Numbered from the stretch's first letter, positions 1 through 11,361 are shown. The stretch: DNA of 64,000 nucleotides from Streptomyces sp. G-G2 (GCF_030063135.1 NZ_JASISO010000001.1:287561-351560); one strand, 5' to 3'. The notes: generated by a model not told the origin, from the letters alone. Translations and numbers: made by a program.

Positions 1-1067
1 ATGTGTCCTTTGACCACCTCGATCCCGAGCAGAAGGAAAAGCAGAAGGAAAAGCAGAAGGAAAAGCAGCCCACGAAGGACCGGATGTGGCTCCAGACCGA
101 CGCGGCGGCCGAAGCGCTCCTCGGTGACCTGCGTAAGAAGCTCGGTGACTTCCTGGCAAGCCTGGGAGTCGGCGAACTTGCCGAGGAGCCACAGCGTGAA
201 GATCTGCTCGCCGCGCTGGACGACCCGCTGCTCAGGGGGGAGTTCGATGAGCTGGCCCGAAACTTCCTCAATGCCCTTAACGCGGTGCTGCCCCGTCCTG
301 CCGCCCTCGACTACGAGCGGTTCGCCCGGCGCCTCGGGGAGGTGCAGTACCTCGCCCGGGTCCGTTACCTCGACGGGCGCGACCAGTTCAGCCCCCGCCG
401 TTACGGGGCGAAGGTGCGCGCCCTCATCGCCGAACACCTCAGGGCCACCCGTATCACCGAGCGCATTCCGTCGGTGGAGCTCAGCGCACCGGACTTCATG
501 GAGCGGGTCAATGCCAACAGCGACCCCCGGGCGAAGATCTCGTATCTGACCAGCCGGATTCACACGCACATCACCGCGCGGCTGGACTCGGGCGCCACCG
601 GGTACGAGAAGTTCAGCGTCCGGCTGGAAGCCGTAGTGCAGCAGATGGGCCAAGACTTCGCGCAGGCGGCAGCAGCCCTGGCCAGCCTGGCTCAGGAGAT
701 CACGGACGAGGAAGGCGGGCGGGCGCAGGACTCGGGGTCCGGACTCGACCCGTGGACGGAGCAGCTGGTGTACAGCCTGCTGGCCGAGAAGCTGGTCGTG
801 GTGGGCGGGACCCCGCTCTCGGAAGGGCTGGACCTTTTCCAGGCGGCACGCGAGGTCACGTGGAAGATTTCCGGCCTGGTCCGCTCTCCGAACTTCGCTA
901 CGCTCCCCGATGCCCGGGAGCGGGTCCGGAAGGTGCTGCGGATCTACCTGGAGGACGAGCTCGACCTGGACTGGGAAGTGACAGGGCCCGTGGCGAGCGG
1001 GTTGGTGAAGATCGCACTGCACTGGCACGGGGACTTCCTGCGCTACGAGCCACGGCGGGAGAGCTGA
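1..1067 (+). CDS. hsdR: Type I restriction endonuclease R subunit, C-terminal part (5' end outside window)
   Basis: The frame is open from the first bases and ends at 1067, so this is the last ~354 residues of a larger protein. The visible part resembles the helical C-terminal region of type I restriction R subunits, which contacts the methylase complex: Leu-rich helices, an FSPRRYG segment and a final HWHGDFLRYEP-type end. The nuclease and ATP-dependent translocase domains would lie upstream and cannot be checked. A Lys/Glu/Gln repeat (KEKQ three times, about residues 11-21) comes from a 12-bp tandem repeat at 29-68. The next gene, a YgjP-like metallopeptidase, is a frequent companion of hsdR. 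A GTG at 3 could be read as a start but is probably internal. Confidence 0.72.
   Translation, partial: VSFDHLDPEQKEKQKEKQKEKQPTKDRMWLQTDAAAEALLGDLRKKLGDFLASLGVGELAEEPQREDLLAALDDPLLRGEFDELARNFLNALNAVLPRPAALDYERFARRLGEVQYLARVRYLDGRDQFSPRRYGAKVRALIAEHLRATRITERIPSVELSAPDFMERVNANSDPRAKISYLTSRIHTHITARLDSGATGYEKFSVRLEAVVQQMGQDFAQAAAALASLAQEITDEEGGRAQDSGSGLDPWTEQLVYSLLAEKLVVVGGTPLSEGLDLFQAAREVTWKISGLVRSPNFATLPDARERVRKVLRIYLEDELDLDWEVTGPVASGLVKIALHWHGDFLRYEPRRES
29..68 (+). repeat. 12-bp tandem repeat inside hsdR
   Basis: GCAGAAGGAAAA is repeated perfectly three times plus four bases. It is A-rich in a GC-rich genome and encodes KEKQ repeats. The unit is a multiple of three, so copy-number change would lengthen or shorten the charged linker without breaking the frame. 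Confidence 0.85.
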
Positions 1068-1111
1068 GGCTCCGCGTCCGGATTGTCCGGGCCGGGTGAT
1101 AGGAATGCCCG

Positions 1112-1846
1112 GTGAGCACCTCCGTCCAGCTGGCGATCGCCTCGCTCCCCGTACCCGAGGAGTGGATCTGGCGCGTCGTGTCCCGGCCCCGGCGCCGGAC
1201 GCTGGGTATCGAGGTCACACCGGACGGGGAAGTGGTCTTCGCCGTTCCGGCGGACGCGGAACCCAGGGCTGTGGCCGATGCGGTGCGTTCACGGCTTCCG
1301 CGACTCGCGGAAGAGGTCCGGCGCCGCCGCCTACGCCCGGCTGAGCCCGTCAAAGAGCTCGTGGGAGGCAGCAGCTTTGCCTACCTCGGACGCAGGTACC
1401 GGCTTCTGCCGGTACCCGTCGGGGAAGGTGCGGGCGTGCGCCTGCGGGCGGGGTGGCTGGAACTTCCCGGCCCTGATACGCCTGATGCGGGGGCGCGGGC
1501 CCTGGCAGGTTGGTACACCGAGCGGGGGCAGCGCTGGCTGGCCGCCCGGATGGCTCCCATCGCCCTGCGGATCGGTGTGCGCCCCACTCGGATCATCGTG
1601 GACGACCTGGGGACACGATGGGGCGCATGCCATCCGGGGGGCCTGATCACCGTTCACTGGGCAGTCATGCAATTGCCTGTGGACTTGATCGAGTTTGTCC
1701 TTGTCCATGAGCTCTGCCACATGAGAGAGCCGGGTCATGGTCCGGCCTTCCGGTGTGAGATGGGCCTGGCCCTGCCCGACTACGAAGCCCGCGAGGCGTG
1801 GTTCACGGAAGAGGAACCTTTTCTCTGGCGCGGAGCCGTCAGATAG
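1112..1846 (+). CDS. YgjP-like (DUF45) zinc metallopeptidase
   Basis: A 244-residue cytoplasmic protein of the YgjP/SprT-like metallopeptidase group. The zinc site is visible as H199-E-L-C-H203, with a third ligand H209 in EPGHGPAF, the family pattern HExxH...EPxHxxxF. The N-terminal half has the small beta-rich fold typical of the family, with an RRRTLGIEV strand. The GTG start at 1112 lies 44 bp after the hsdR stop, so co-transcription with the restriction subunit is likely. Many genomes pair hsdR with this family, but the substrate is unknown. No signal peptide is seen. Length is normal for the family. Confidence 0.8.
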   Translation: MSTSVQLAIASLPVPEEWIWRVVSRPRRRTLGIEVTPDGEVVFAVPADAEPRAVADAVRSRLPRLAEEVRRRRLRPAEPVKELVGGSSFAYLGRRYRLLPVPVGEGAGVRLRAGWLELPGPDTPDAGARALAGWYTERGQRWLAARMAPIALRIGVRPTRIIVDDLGTRWGACHPGGLITVHWAVMQLPVDLIEFVLVHELCHMREPGHGPAFRCEMGLALPDYEAREAWFTEEEPFLWRGAVR

Positions 1847-1866
1847 CCGGGCCGGCTTCCGCCCCC

Positions 1867-2790
1867 TCAGGCGACCGTCAGGACGATCTTGCCGGTGGTC
1901 CGGCCCCGCTCGCCGATCTCGTGGGCCTTCGCGGCCTGCTCCAGCGGCAGGACCGTGTCGATCAGGGGCCGCAGCGCGCCCTCCTGCGCCAGGGCGGCGA
2001 GGGCGGTCAGGCCCTGGCGGTCCGGCTCCACCAGGAGCACGCTGACGGACACCCCGTCCGCGTCCACCGCCAGGTCCTCGCCGCCCGCGATCGTGACCAG
2101 GTGGCCGCCGGGCCGCAGGACCTTCAGCGAGCGCTTCCCGTAGTCGCCGCCGATGGTGTCCAGCACGACGTCGACGTCCCGGACCGCCTCCGCGAAGTCG
2201 GTGCTCCGGTAGTCGATCAGCTCGTCGGCGCCCAGTTCGCGCAGCAGGTCGTGCTTGGCGGCGCTGGCGGTGCCGATGACGTACGCGCCGCGCGCCTTGG
2301 CGATCTGGACCGCGAGGTGGCCCACCCCGCCCGCCGCGGCGTGGATCAGCACCCGCTGGCCCGGCCGGACGTCCGCGGTGTCCACCAGGGCCTGCCAGGC
2401 GGTGAGGGCGGCCAGCGGCAGCGCGGCCGCGGCCACGTGGTCGAGGGCCGCGGGCTTGCGCACGAAGTGCCGGGCGGGCGCGGTGACGTACTCGGCGTAC
2501 GCACCCGCCTGCTTCGGGAAGTGCGGCATGCCGAACACCTCGTCGCCGGGCTCGAAGATCGTCACGCCCATGCCGACGGCCTCGACGGTGCCGGAGACGT
2601 CCCAGCCCACGATCGGGTTCGGGCCCCACGCGATGAGCATGCCGGTGGCCCGGGTCTTCCAGTCGACCGGGTTCACCCCGGCGGCGTGGACGCGGACCAA
2701 GACCTCGGTCGGGCCCGGCTCGGGGCGGTCGAGCGTGGTCTCGGTGAGGACCTCGGGTCCGCCCCACTGGTTGACGACGACGGCGCGCAT
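1867..2790 (-). CDS. NADP-dependent zinc-free alcohol dehydrogenase/quinone reductase (MDR family)
   Basis: A 307-residue medium-chain reductase. The N-terminal GroES-like part (GPTEVLVRVHAAGVNPVDWK) lacks the structural zinc cysteines. The Rossmann part has AAAGGVGHLAVQIAKARGA, the nucleotide-binding motif of quinone oxidoreductase-like enzymes. It ends with TTGKIVLTV, the usual family terminus. It probably reduces an alpha,beta-unsaturated carbonyl or quinone using NADPH; the actual substrate cannot be told. It is transcribed divergently from a GlxA-type regulator at 2904 across 113 bp, so that regulator is the obvious candidate controller. Confidence 0.85.
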   Translation of the reverse strand: MRAVVVNQWGGPEVLTETTLDRPEPGPTEVLVRVHAAGVNPVDWKTRATGMLIAWGPNPIVGWDVSGTVEAVGMGVTIFEPGDEVFGMPHFPKQAGAYAEYVTAPARHFVRKPAALDHVAAAALPLAALTAWQALVDTADVRPGQRVLIHAAAGGVGHLAVQIAKARGAYVIGTASAAKHDLLRELGADELIDYRSTDFAEAVRDVDVVLDTIGGDYGKRSLKVLRPGGHLVTIAGGEDLAVDADGVSVSVLLVEPDRQGLTALAALAQEGALRPLIDTVLPLEQAAKAHEIGERGRTTGKIVLTVA

Positions 2791-2868
2791 GGATGTCTCC
2801 TCGGATCTGCTTCCTCCCGGTCTTCCGGGAGATGTCCCCAGCTTCCGGCCCGTGCGCCGCTCGTAGTG

Positions 2869-2904
2869 TTGGCCGTTTGGCCACCATGTGACAGGATCTG
2901 GCCA
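2869..2904 (+). promoter_or_regulatory. Promoter with operator-like inverted repeat, possibly leaderless
   Basis: A -35-like TTGGCC (2869-2874) and a -10-like CAGGAT (2892-2897) are 17 bp apart. The expected transcription start, about 7 bp on, falls at or next to the ATG at 2904, and no ribosome binding site precedes that ATG, so a leaderless mRNA is inferred. An inverted repeat TGGCC-GTTT-GGCCA (2870-2883) overlaps the -35 and could be an autoregulatory site. Confidence 0.45.
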
Positions 2905-3872
2905 TGCACCGTGTCGCCGTACTCGCCCTGGAGGGCGTCGCCCCGTTCGAGCTGGGAATGCCCTCGCGGGTGCTCGGCAACGCCCGCGACGCGCAGGGGC
3001 GGCTCCTGTACGAGACGGTCGTCTGTACGGCCGACGGGCAGCCCGTGACCAGCGACGCCGGGTTCACCGTGGGCGTCACGGCCGGATCCGAGGCCCTGGC
3101 GGCCGCGGACACCGTCGTCATCCCGCCCACGCACGCGATGGGCGGACTGCTCCACGGCGACCCGCTGCCGCCCGCGCTCCTGGCGGCCCTGGCCGTCATC
3201 CGGCCCGGCACCCGGCTGGTGTCGATCTGCACCGGCTCGCACATCCTCGCCGCGGCCGGACTGCTGGACGGGCGGCCCGCCACCACGCACTGGCACGAGG
3301 CGGACCAGTTCCGCCGCGCCTTCCCCCGGGTCGACCTCGACCCGAACGTCCTCTTCGTCGACGACGGCGACATCCTCACCTCCGCGGGCGTGGCCGCCGG
3401 GGTGGACCTCTGCCTGCACCTGATCCGCCGCGACCACGGCAGCGCCGTCGCCAACCAGGCCGCCCGGTACTGCGTGGTCCCGCCCTGGCGGGACGGCGGG
3501 CAGGCCCAGTACATCGACCGCCCGGTCCCCGAGGCCACCGTCGCCACCACCACGGCCACCCGCGCCTGGGCCCTGGAGCGCCTCGAGTCGCCCCTCGCGC
3601 TCGCCGAGCTGGCCGCGCACGCCCGGATGAGCCTGCGGACCTTCACCCGACGCTTCCGGGACGAGGTGGGACTCACTCCGGTGCAGTGGCTGACCGCCCA
3701 ACGCCTCCAACTGGCGCGCCAGTTGCTGGAGTCCAGCGACCTGCCGGTGGACCTGGTGGCCCACCGGGCCGGCTTCGGCTCGGCCAACTCCCTTCGCCAG
3801 CACATGCGTACGGCTCTCGGGGTGTCGCCGATCGCCTACCGGCGCACCTTCCGCCCCACCGCGGCGGCATGA
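2904..3872 (+). CDS. GlxA family transcriptional regulator (DJ-1/PfpI domain plus AraC HTH)
   Basis: A 322-residue regulator. Residues ~3-170 form a DJ-1/PfpI-like domain with the nucleophile-elbow-like segment SICTGSHILAAAGLL. Residues ~220-318 are an AraC-type double helix-turn-helix (LAELAAHARMSLRTFTRRF, then a second helix pair ending GVSPIAYRRTF). Such proteins usually act as activators whose N-terminal domain senses a small molecule. It is divergent from the MDR oxidoreductase and upstream of a DUF1330-like gene, so a local regulon is plausible. The ATG at 2904 has no ribosome binding site and sits where a leaderless transcript would begin. Confidence 0.88.
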   Translation: MHRVAVLALEGVAPFELGMPSRVLGNARDAQGRLLYETVVCTADGQPVTSDAGFTVGVTAGSEALAAADTVVIPPTHAMGGLLHGDPLPPALLAALAVIRPGTRLVSICTGSHILAAAGLLDGRPATTHWHEADQFRRAFPRVDLDPNVLFVDDGDILTSAGVAAGVDLCLHLIRRDHGSAVANQAARYCVVPPWRDGGQAQYIDRPVPEATVATTTATRAWALERLESPLALAELAAHARMSLRTFTRRFRDEVGLTPVQWLTAQRLQLARQLLESSDLPVDLVAHRAGFGSANSLRQHMRTALGVSPIAYRRTFRPTAAA

Positions 3873-3955
3873 CCCGTGGGGTAATCGACGGGGGCCGCCC
3901 GACGCGCCAGGATCGGATCAACAGCCGGTTCCGCCAAGGAAGACGAGGCCCGAAG

Positions 3956-4300
3956 ATGACCGCGTACGCCATCGGCCACATACGACCCGAGACGATGAAC
4001 GAGGACATCCTCCGGTACATCGAGGAGATCCAGGGCACCATGGACCCCTTCGGGGGCGAGTTCCTCGTCCACGGCAAGGACCACGAGGTCGTGGAGGGCT
4101 CCTTCCCCGGTGCCGTGATCGTCATCGGCTTCCCCGACCTCGAGCGGGCCCGCGCCTGGTACGCCTCGCCCGCCTACCAGGAACTGATCCCGCTGCGCAC
4201 CCGGCACATCGCGGGCGAGGTCATCCTGGTCGAGGGCGTCGCCCCCGGCTACGACGCGAGGAGGACGGCGGCCGCCCTGCGCGAAGCGGCCGCCCTCTGA
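3956..4300 (+). CDS. DUF1330-type small protein
   Basis: A 114-residue protein with the DUF1330 (dimeric alpha/beta-barrel-like) layout: an N-terminal AYAIGHIRP strand, a central GGEFLVHGKDHEVVEG, then the diagnostic VIGFPDLERARAWYASPAYQ and a final strand. Family members are small cytosolic proteins whose reaction is not established. The ATG at 3956 is chosen because the conserved first strand begins there, although the frame is open much further upstream. It follows the GlxA regulator by 83 bp on the same strand and may be co-transcribed with it. Confidence 0.8.
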   Translation: MTAYAIGHIRPETMNEDILRYIEEIQGTMDPFGGEFLVHGKDHEVVEGSFPGAVIVIGFPDLERARAWYASPAYQELIPLRTRHIAGEVILVEGVAPGYDARRTAAALREAAAL

Positions 4301-4389
4301 CGGCCCGCCGCCCCGCGCCCCCACCCGCGAGCGCGGGGACCCGCGGGGACTGACCGGAGCGGGCCGGACGGGGTGCGAGCATGGGCGGT

Positions 4390-5079
4390 ATGGCTACTCA
4401 CCTCATCACCGGCGCCGGTTCCGGCATCGGCGCCGCCGTCGCGCGCCGCCTGCACGCCCGCGGCGACGACCTCATCCTCATCGCCCGGGACGCCGGCCGC
4501 GGCAAGGAGCTGACCGCGCTCTTCCCCGGCTCGCGCGCGCTCGTCGCCGACCTCGCCGACCCGGACCGGATCTCCTGGGCCTTCTCCCACCAGCCACTGC
4601 CCGACCGGCTGGACTCCCTGCTGCACATCGCCGGGATCGTCGACCTCGGCCCGGTCGGCGAACTGCGCCCCAAGACCTGGCACCAGCAGCTCAACCTGAA
4701 CCTGATCGCCCCCGCCGAGCTGACCCGGCTGATGCTGCCCTCGCTGCGCGCCTCCCGCGGGCACGTCCTCTACGTGAACTCCGGCGCCGGTCTCACCGCG
4801 CACGCCGAGTGGGGCGCGTACGCCGCCTCCAAGCACGGCCTCAAGGCGCTCGCCGACGCGCTGCGCGCCGAGGAGAAGCCGAACGGGATCCGGGTCACCT
4901 CCGTCTACCCGGGACGCACCGCCACGCCCATGCAGGCCAAGGTCCGCTCCCAGGAGGGCGAGAGCTACGACCCGGGCGACTGGATCGACCCCGAGTCCGT
5001 GGCCACCACCATCCTGATGGCCATCGACCTCCCCCGCGACGCGGAGGTCAACGACCTCTCCGTGCGGCCCGGACGATGA
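4390..5079 (+). CDS. Short-chain dehydrogenase/reductase (SDR)
   Basis: A 229-residue classical SDR with the NAD(P)-binding motif TGAGSGIG near the N terminus and catalytic Y144/K148 in YAASK, preceded by a conserved Ser in VNSGAG. The protein is a little shorter than typical 250-residue SDRs, and its substrate cannot be predicted. An ATG at 4381 is in frame, but the conserved first strand (THLITGAG) favours 4390. Its stop overlaps the ATG of the next gene (ATGA), so the two are translationally coupled. Confidence 0.85.
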   Translation: MATHLITGAGSGIGAAVARRLHARGDDLILIARDAGRGKELTALFPGSRALVADLADPDRISWAFSHQPLPDRLDSLLHIAGIVDLGPVGELRPKTWHQQLNLNLIAPAELTRLMLPSLRASRGHVLYVNSGAGLTAHAEWGAYAASKHGLKALADALRAEEKPNGIRVTSVYPGRTATPMQAKVRSQEGESYDPGDWIDPESVATTILMAIDLPRDAEVNDLSVRPGR

Positions 5080-6071
5080 GCGGAGCCGTCATGAACGCAG
5101 CCACCGGAGTCGGCTCGCTGCCCGGCGAGGCCGCCCGCGAGGCCGCCAAGACCGTCACCGGGTCCTTCGAGGAGTTCCCGTACCTCGCCGAGCTGCCCGC
5201 CCGCGGGCCCGGCGCCGACATGATCGGGCGTTCCCTGGGCCTGCTCGTCGACATGTACGCGCACGTCGAGCCCAGCGGCTGGCGCCTGAGCGACCGGCCC
5301 GGCCGGGACACCAAGCGGGCCCGGTCCTGGCTCGGCGAGGACCTCGACGCCCTGGAGGAGTTCACCCAGGGCTACCAGGGGAAGCTCAAGGTGCAGGTGG
5401 TCGGGCCGTGGACGCTGGCCGCCGCCCTCGAACTGCACGGCGGCGAGGCCGTGCTGCGGGACCCGGGCGCCTGCCGGGACCTCGGGGGATCGCTGGCCGA
5501 GGGGCTGCGCGCGCACCTGGCCGACGTACGCAGGCGGATCCCCGGCGCCGAGATCGTGCTCCAGGTCGACGAGCCCTCGCTGACCTCGGTCCTGCGCGGG
5601 GAAGTCCGTACCGCCAGTGAGTACCGCACCTACCGGGCCGTCGACCGGCAGGTCGTCGAAGGGGCGCTGCGCGACCTGTTCGCCGTGCACGAGGGGGAGG
5701 CCGTCGTGCACTCCTGCGCGCCCGACGTCCCCTTCGCGCTGCTGCGGCGGTCCGGGGTCGCGGGCGTGTCGTTCGATTTCTCCCTGCTCACCGAGCGCGA
5801 TGACGACGTCATCGGAGAGGCCGTCGAGGGTGGCATGAAACTCTTCGCCGGAGTGGTGCCGGGCACCGACGGCCCGTTGTCGGACCCGGGCGGTAGCGTC
5901 ATGGGTGTCAGGAAGCTTTGGCGCAGGCTGGGGCTGGCTCCGGGGACCCTCGCGGAGTCCGTCGTGGTCACTCCGTCGTGCGGTCTGGCGGGCGCCTCGC
6001 CCGCCTACGCCCGCGCGGCGATGGCGCACTGCGTCAGGGCGGCGAGGTCGCTCGCCGACAACCCTGAGTGA
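5076..6071 (+). CDS. MetE-like cobalamin-independent methionine synthase core protein (short form)
   Basis: A 331-residue protein corresponding to the catalytic C-terminal barrel of MetE. Zinc-ligand motifs are visible: VVHSCAPDV (His and Cys) and VTPSCGLAG (second Cys), together with VGPWTLAAAL and LQVDEPSL, both typical of the barrel. Full MetE is ~750 residues; the N-terminal domain is absent here, as in the short archaeal-type enzymes that use another methyl donor. The role is therefore inferred as methyl transfer to homocysteine or a related thiol, with the donor unknown. It overlaps the SDR stop by 4 bp and precedes ligA by 30 bp. Confidence 0.75.
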   Translation: MSGAVMNAATGVGSLPGEAAREAAKTVTGSFEEFPYLAELPARGPGADMIGRSLGLLVDMYAHVEPSGWRLSDRPGRDTKRARSWLGEDLDALEEFTQGYQGKLKVQVVGPWTLAAALELHGGEAVLRDPGACRDLGGSLAEGLRAHLADVRRRIPGAEIVLQVDEPSLTSVLRGEVRTASEYRTYRAVDRQVVEGALRDLFAVHEGEAVVHSCAPDVPFALLRRSGVAGVSFDFSLLTERDDDVIGEAVEGGMKLFAGVVPGTDGPLSDPGGSVMGVRKLWRRLGLAPGTLAESVVVTPSCGLAGASPAYARAAMAHCVRAARSLADNPE

Positions 6072-8360
<2,289 letters not shown>

Positions 8361-8769
8361 CGAAAGAGCGCAGGTCGAACACCGGCGGAGCGCGGGGGGA
8401 CGACGCACGCGAACGGATGCGGACGGATGCGTGGCGTGCGGCCGTACGGGCGGGCGCACGCGGGGCGCGCGCGGTGGTCGTGAACGGCCGGTACCGGCCT
8501 AGGCGCAGGGCTTTGACCTGTCGGATCATCAGAAGGGTTACCCCGAGGGCCTGGTCGGGTCTCACCCGTTCGGCGGATACCGTACTGATGAGGATGGCCG
8601 GGTCCCATTCGGGCAACCGCCGCCGACCGCTGCCCCTGGGGCCCCCTCGCGTCCTACTGTGGAGAGGTGCGCCTGTCGTGCACGGTTGCGGGACGTGAAT
8701 CCAGCCGTGGTGGCATGACATCGGGGCCATCACGAGGCATCGGCATCGCCGGCTGTGAGAGGGACGGGC
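8361..8769 (+). other. Intergenic region between ligA and the GGDEF-EAL gene
   Basis: About 410 bp with no gene I can support. It holds a perfect 14-bp palindrome GGCCGGTACCGGCC (8486-8499) soon after ligA, and a TTGACC (8513-8518) without a convincing -10. A strong purine run GAGAGGGA just before 8770 is the ribosome binding site of the next gene. No rho-independent terminator with a T run was seen. Confidence 0.5.
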
Positions 8770-11172
8770 ATGAAACCCATCGAAGGCGCCGACCCGCCAC
8801 CGGATTCCGGCGGGGCGGGCGGGCAGCTGCCGTCGCTGCGCACCGACCGGGTGGCCCGCACCACCGGGCGGGGCGGCCGCGCGGGTCACGCGCGCCGGGA
8901 CGCGCGGCCTTCGAGGGTCGAGCGGGCCGACCGGAGCGAACGCAAGGAGCTGACGGGCCGCGGCGGCCGGCCGAGCGGGACGGGCCGAGCGGAACAGCCA
9001 GTTCCGGCCGAGCGCGCGGCCCCCGCGGGCCGGTTCGGGATGCTGGGCGCCCGAACCCCCGAGACCCACCCCCTCGGCACCGGCGCCGGAGCGGGCCCCG
9101 ACGCCCCCGTCCACGGTTGGCGCGCCGCACTGCCGTCCGCCGTCGTCGGCCTCTCCGTCGTCGTCCTCGTCGGCGGCGTCCTCAGCGCCCTGAACAACCG
9201 TCACGCCCTCTTCCCCGGCGGCGCCGCCGGCTGGGCGCTCGCCCTGCTCACCGGGATCATCGTCGGCCACCTCGTCGCGCTCGGCCGGGACCGCTGGTGG
9301 GGCGGCACCGGCTCCGGCGCCGCCCTCACCCTCGGCGTGCTCATCCTCTACGGCTGGATCCCGGCCGGGCTCGTCTCGCTCGCCGTGGTCTCCCTCGTCG
9401 GGGCCGCCCGCAGGCACCGCTGGCGCCAAGGGCTGCTGCACGGCTCCGCCGACATCCTCGGCATCGCCGCGGGGGCACTCGTACTCGCCGCCTTCGGGCA
9501 CGCGCCCACCGTCGAGGTGCCCTGGCAGCCCACCGGATGGGGGCCCGGGGCGATCCCCGAGATCAGCCTCGTGGCCATCGCCTACCTGCTGGTCACCCGG
9601 GTCCTGCTGTGGCTGGCCCTGACCCCGCGCGACGGCGGGCTGCCCACGCTCGCGCGGACCGCCCTGATCCGGCAGGCGCTGGTCGCCGGCGCCCTCCTCG
9701 GCATCGCCCCGCTGATTTGCGTGGTCGCCGTCACCCTGCCGGTGCTGCTGCCGCTGTTCGCCGTACCGCTGATCGCCCTCGACTCCACCCTGTGGATCGC
9801 CCGGGCCCGCGCCGAGGAGCAGCTGCGCGACCCGCTCACCGGGCTGCCCAACCGGCAGTGGCTGCTGGAGCGCGCCCGGCGGGCCCTGGACGAGGCCGAA
9901 CGCATCGGCACCCGCGCCGCCCTGGTCCTCATCGACCTCGACCGGTTCCGCGCCGTCAACGACACCCTCGGCCACCTCGCCGGTGACCGGCTGCTCCTCC
10001 AGATCGCCGACCGGCTCCGCGAGGCCCTGCCGAAGGACGCCGAGGTGGCCCGGCTCGGCGGCGACGAGTTCGCCGTCCTGCTGCCCGTCGCCGACTCCAC
10101 CACCAGCGCCCAGCGGGTGGCCCGCGCCCTCGTCGCCGAACTCAGCTCCCCGCTGGACCTCGACGGGCTCACCCTGGTCCTGGAGGCCAGCGCGGGTCTC
10201 GCCGTCTTCCCCGACCACTCGCTCGACGCCGAAGGGCTGCTGCGGCGGGCCGACGTAGCGATGTACCAGGCGAAGCGCGACCGGACCGGGGTCGAGGTCT
10301 ACGAGTCCAAGCGGGACAGCAACACCCCCGACCGGCTCGGCCTCCTCGGCGACCTGCGGCGCGCGCTGGACGCGGGCGAGGTGGAACTCCACTACCAGCC
10401 CAAGGTGCGCTTCGACGGGCACGTCGTTGGGCTGGAGGCGCTGGTGCGCTGGGTGCACCCCGAGCGGGGCCGGGTCTCGCCGGACGAGTTCATCGCCATC
10501 GCCGAGACCTCCGGGCTGATGCCGCACCTGACCGAGTACGTCCTGGAGACCGCGCTCGCCCAGGTCGCCCGCTGGCGGGCGCAGGGGCTGAAGGTGCCCG
10601 TCGCCGTCAACGTCTCACCGCGCGACGTGCACACGCCGGGCTTCGCGGGAGCGGTGGCCGCGCGGCTGGCCCGGCACGGGGTGCCCGCGAGCGGTCTCCA
10701 GCTGGAGATAACGGAACACGTGCTGCTGGAGGACCCGCAGCGGGCCGCCGACACCATGGCCGGGCTGACCGGGCACGGCGTGAAGATGTCACTCGACGAC
10801 TTCGGGACCGGCTACTCCTCGCTCGTCCACCTGCGGCGGCTGCCGGTCAGCGAGCTGAAGATCGACCGGTCGTTCGTGGCCCGGCTGGCGGTGGACGCGC
10901 AGGACGCCGAGATCGTGCGGTGCACGGTGGACCTGGCGCACTCGCTCGGCCTGCTGGTCGTGGCCGAGGGCGTCGAGGACGACGAGACGTGGGAGCGCCT
11001 GCGGGACCTGGGCTGCGACGCGGTACAGGGGTGGCTGGTGGCCGCCGCGATGCCGCCGCAGGAGGCGACGGCGTGGCTGCTGGCGCGGGGCGAGCGCGGC
11101 TGGCGGCGCCCGGCCGACATCACGGCGGAACTCGCCGCCGCCGCGGCCGCCGCCGAAACCCCGACCCCGTAG
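8770..11172 (+). CDS. rmdB: Membrane GGDEF-EAL protein, cyclic di-GMP turnover (RmdB-like)
   Basis: An 800-residue protein. Residues 1-105 are Arg/Gly/Pro-rich and probably disordered, ~120-350 hold six or more hydrophobic segments, then come a GGDEF domain (intact G430-GDEF434) and an EAL domain (E556-A-L, D676-D-F-G-T-G intact). Both catalytic signatures look complete, so it could make and hydrolyse c-di-GMP. Its place between ligA and gatC is the place of rmdB (SCO5495) in S. coelicolor, where the product is a c-di-GMP phosphodiesterase affecting development; the symbol rests on that recalled synteny. Start 8770 is preferred over GTG 8755 because of the GAGAGGGA ribosome binding site. Confidence 0.88.
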   Translation: MKPIEGADPPPDSGGAGGQLPSLRTDRVARTTGRGGRAGHARRDARPSRVERADRSERKELTGRGGRPSGTGRAEQPVPAERAAPAGRFGMLGARTPETHPLGTGAGAGPDAPVHGWRAALPSAVVGLSVVVLVGGVLSALNNRHALFPGGAAGWALALLTGIIVGHLVALGRDRWWGGTGSGAALTLGVLILYGWIPAGLVSLAVVSLVGAARRHRWRQGLLHGSADILGIAAGALVLAAFGHAPTVEVPWQPTGWGPGAIPEISLVAIAYLLVTRVLLWLALTPRDGGLPTLARTALIRQALVAGALLGIAPLICVVAVTLPVLLPLFAVPLIALDSTLWIARARAEEQLRDPLTGLPNRQWLLERARRALDEAERIGTRAALVLIDLDRFRAVNDTLGHLAGDRLLLQIADRLREALPKDAEVARLGGDEFAVLLPVADSTTSAQRVARALVAELSSPLDLDGLTLVLEASAGLAVFPDHSLDAEGLLRRADVAMYQAKRDRTGVEVYESKRDSNTPDRLGLLGDLRRALDAGEVELHYQPKVRFDGHVVGLEALVRWVHPERGRVSPDEFIAIAETSGLMPHLTEYVLETALAQVARWRAQGLKVPVAVNVSPRDVHTPGFAGAVAARLARHGVPASGLQLEITEHVLLEDPQRAADTMAGLTGHGVKMSLDDFGTGYSSLVHLRRLPVSELKIDRSFVARLAVDAQDAEIVRCTVDLAHSLGLLVVAEGVEDDETWERLRDLGCDAVQGWLVAAAMPPQEATAWLLARGERGWRRPADITAELAAAAAAAETPTP

Positions 11173-11361
11173 CCGGGACCGCTCCGCAGGGCCGAGCGGC
11201 GCCGTGCCGCCGCCGGCGCCGCGTCGCGCACGACGGTGGCGGAAGGCGACCGCGCGGCGGTCGGCGGGGCCGAGGGAATGGGTTGCGTGGGTCGGGGGCC
11301 GGGCCCCATAGGATTGGGTCCGAAACCCGATAGCCGATACACCACCCCAGAGGATCGCTGC

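Noticed and set aside
1331..3805. A very long open frame on the minus strand across the MDR and GlxA genes
   Set aside because: It is an antisense shadow: codon bias and recognised protein motifs belong to the metallopeptidase, MDR and GlxA frames, and the shadow product is Arg/Ser-rich with no family features.
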